Origin: Acidimicrobiales bacterium
GTDB lineage: Bacteria; Actinomycetota; Acidimicrobiia; Acidimicrobiales; SZUA-35
Reading direction: 5' to 3'
DNA length: 64,000 bases
Assembly (NCBI GenBank): GCA_028285495.1
Contig: JANQPB010000001.1
Span: 108,142-172,141 of the forward strand
Shown here: piece by piece, positions 63,843-64,000 of the stretch
Layout of the letters: each line of letters begins with the position of its first letter
Numbering within the stretch: the stretch's first letter is position 1
Translations under genes and position numbers: made by a program
The notes under the pieces: generated by a model
What the model was told of the DNA's origin: nothing
The model's input: the letters and a program-made list of their open reading frames with translations, nothing else
The model's database searches: none

Positions 63843-64000
63843 TGAACCGGCCTGGGTCTGGTGGAGGCGTTCTGTCCTGGAAGGATGGACGTCATGGCGA
63901 AGTCTCAGCGGCGGTACCCGCCGGAGTTGAAGGAGCGGGCGTGTCGTCTGGTTGCTGACTGGCGCAAAGCCCGGCAGCGATCAAACGGCGGGTTTGTCGA
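63843..64000 (+). mobile_element. Left end of a second IS3-type element (cut by window edge)
   Basis: TGAACCGGCCTGGGT at 63843 resembles the terminal repeats of the remnant at 61837. A transposase orfA start follows 51 bases on. The rest lies beyond the window. Confidence 0.6.
63894..64000 (+). CDS. IS3 family transposase OrfA, N-terminal part
   Basis: 35 codons are visible: MAKSQRRYPPELKERACRLV, then an Arg-rich stretch ending in SNGGFV. The RYPPELKERACRLVADW block is typical of IS3-family OrfA proteins. An in-frame ATG at 63885 is an alternative start. It differs clearly from the orfA at 61887, so it is a separate element. Confidence 0.75.
   Translation, partial: MAKSQRRYPPELKERACRLVADWRKARQRSNGGFV

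Overview
The window comes from a very GC-rich actinobacterium. Several features together suggest the class Acidimicrobiia, though this is inference and no rRNA or marker gene is present: an iniBAC-like dynamin locus, a heliorhodopsin, a group 2a [NiFe]-hydrogenase, a SigB/SigF-type partner-switching locus with GGTTT-N16-GGGTA promoters, a family-A polymerase of the actinobacterial type and IS3 transposases. No rRNA, tRNA or CRISPR array was seen.

Layout. 1-10.8 kb: the 3' end of a histidine kinase; a nitroreductase; a TesB thioesterase; a permuted NlpC/P60 protein; an NADP-oxidoreductase; a TetR regulator; a Coq4-like protein; a DJ-1/PfpI protein and a monooxygenase-like membrane protein. Three of these promoters share a 13-bp motif. 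A pyrimidine-type module follows: a PEP mutase/isocitrate lyase family enzyme, an isochorismatase-fold amidohydrolase, RutA and an FMN reductase. 10.9-21.2 kb: a membrane Hsp70-like protein diverges from iniB-, iniA- and iniC-like genes, followed by a large LuxR-type ATPase regulator. 21.3-24.8 kb: a DGPF protein with an ECF42-type sigma factor, a CYTH-like protein and a CaCA antiporter. 24.9-29.1 kb: a general-stress partner-switching module (SpoIIE phosphatase, STAS protein, RsbW-like kinase, sigma factor, second kinase) next to a divergent heliorhodopsin whose promoter matches those in the sigma locus. 29.4-31.8 kb: a secreted SdrD/DUF4214 protein and a DUF6544 protein.

31.9-47.4 kb is the metabolic centrepiece. 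A 13-gene, largely overlapping operon on the minus strand holds a DUF1641 protein, the hydrogenase small and large subunits, an endopeptidase, two small proteins, a TPR protein, a NifU-Rieske fusion, an NHL propeller, and HypF, HypC, HypD and HypE. An AraC regulator, HypA and HypB run the other way. This set is complete for making and wiring a group 2a uptake hydrogenase, the class used to scavenge trace H2. The shared intergenic region carries three TATCCG repeats that may be AraC sites.

47.4-54.9 kb: secreted and lipoprotein genes, a YwiC-like membrane protein, a TetR regulator, a family-A DNA polymerase, a choline-sulfatase and a SnoaL-like protein. 55-60.7 kb: a compact cluster of unknown genes. 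Two large proteins appear to share a domain, one carrying zinc-ribbon motifs at both ends plus membrane helices; an Ig-like protein follows. This is the best candidate for an undescribed system. 60.8-64 kb: a lipoprotein, an IS3 remnant that has lost its catalytic core, a glycosyltransferase, and the left end of a second IS3-type element cut by the window edge.
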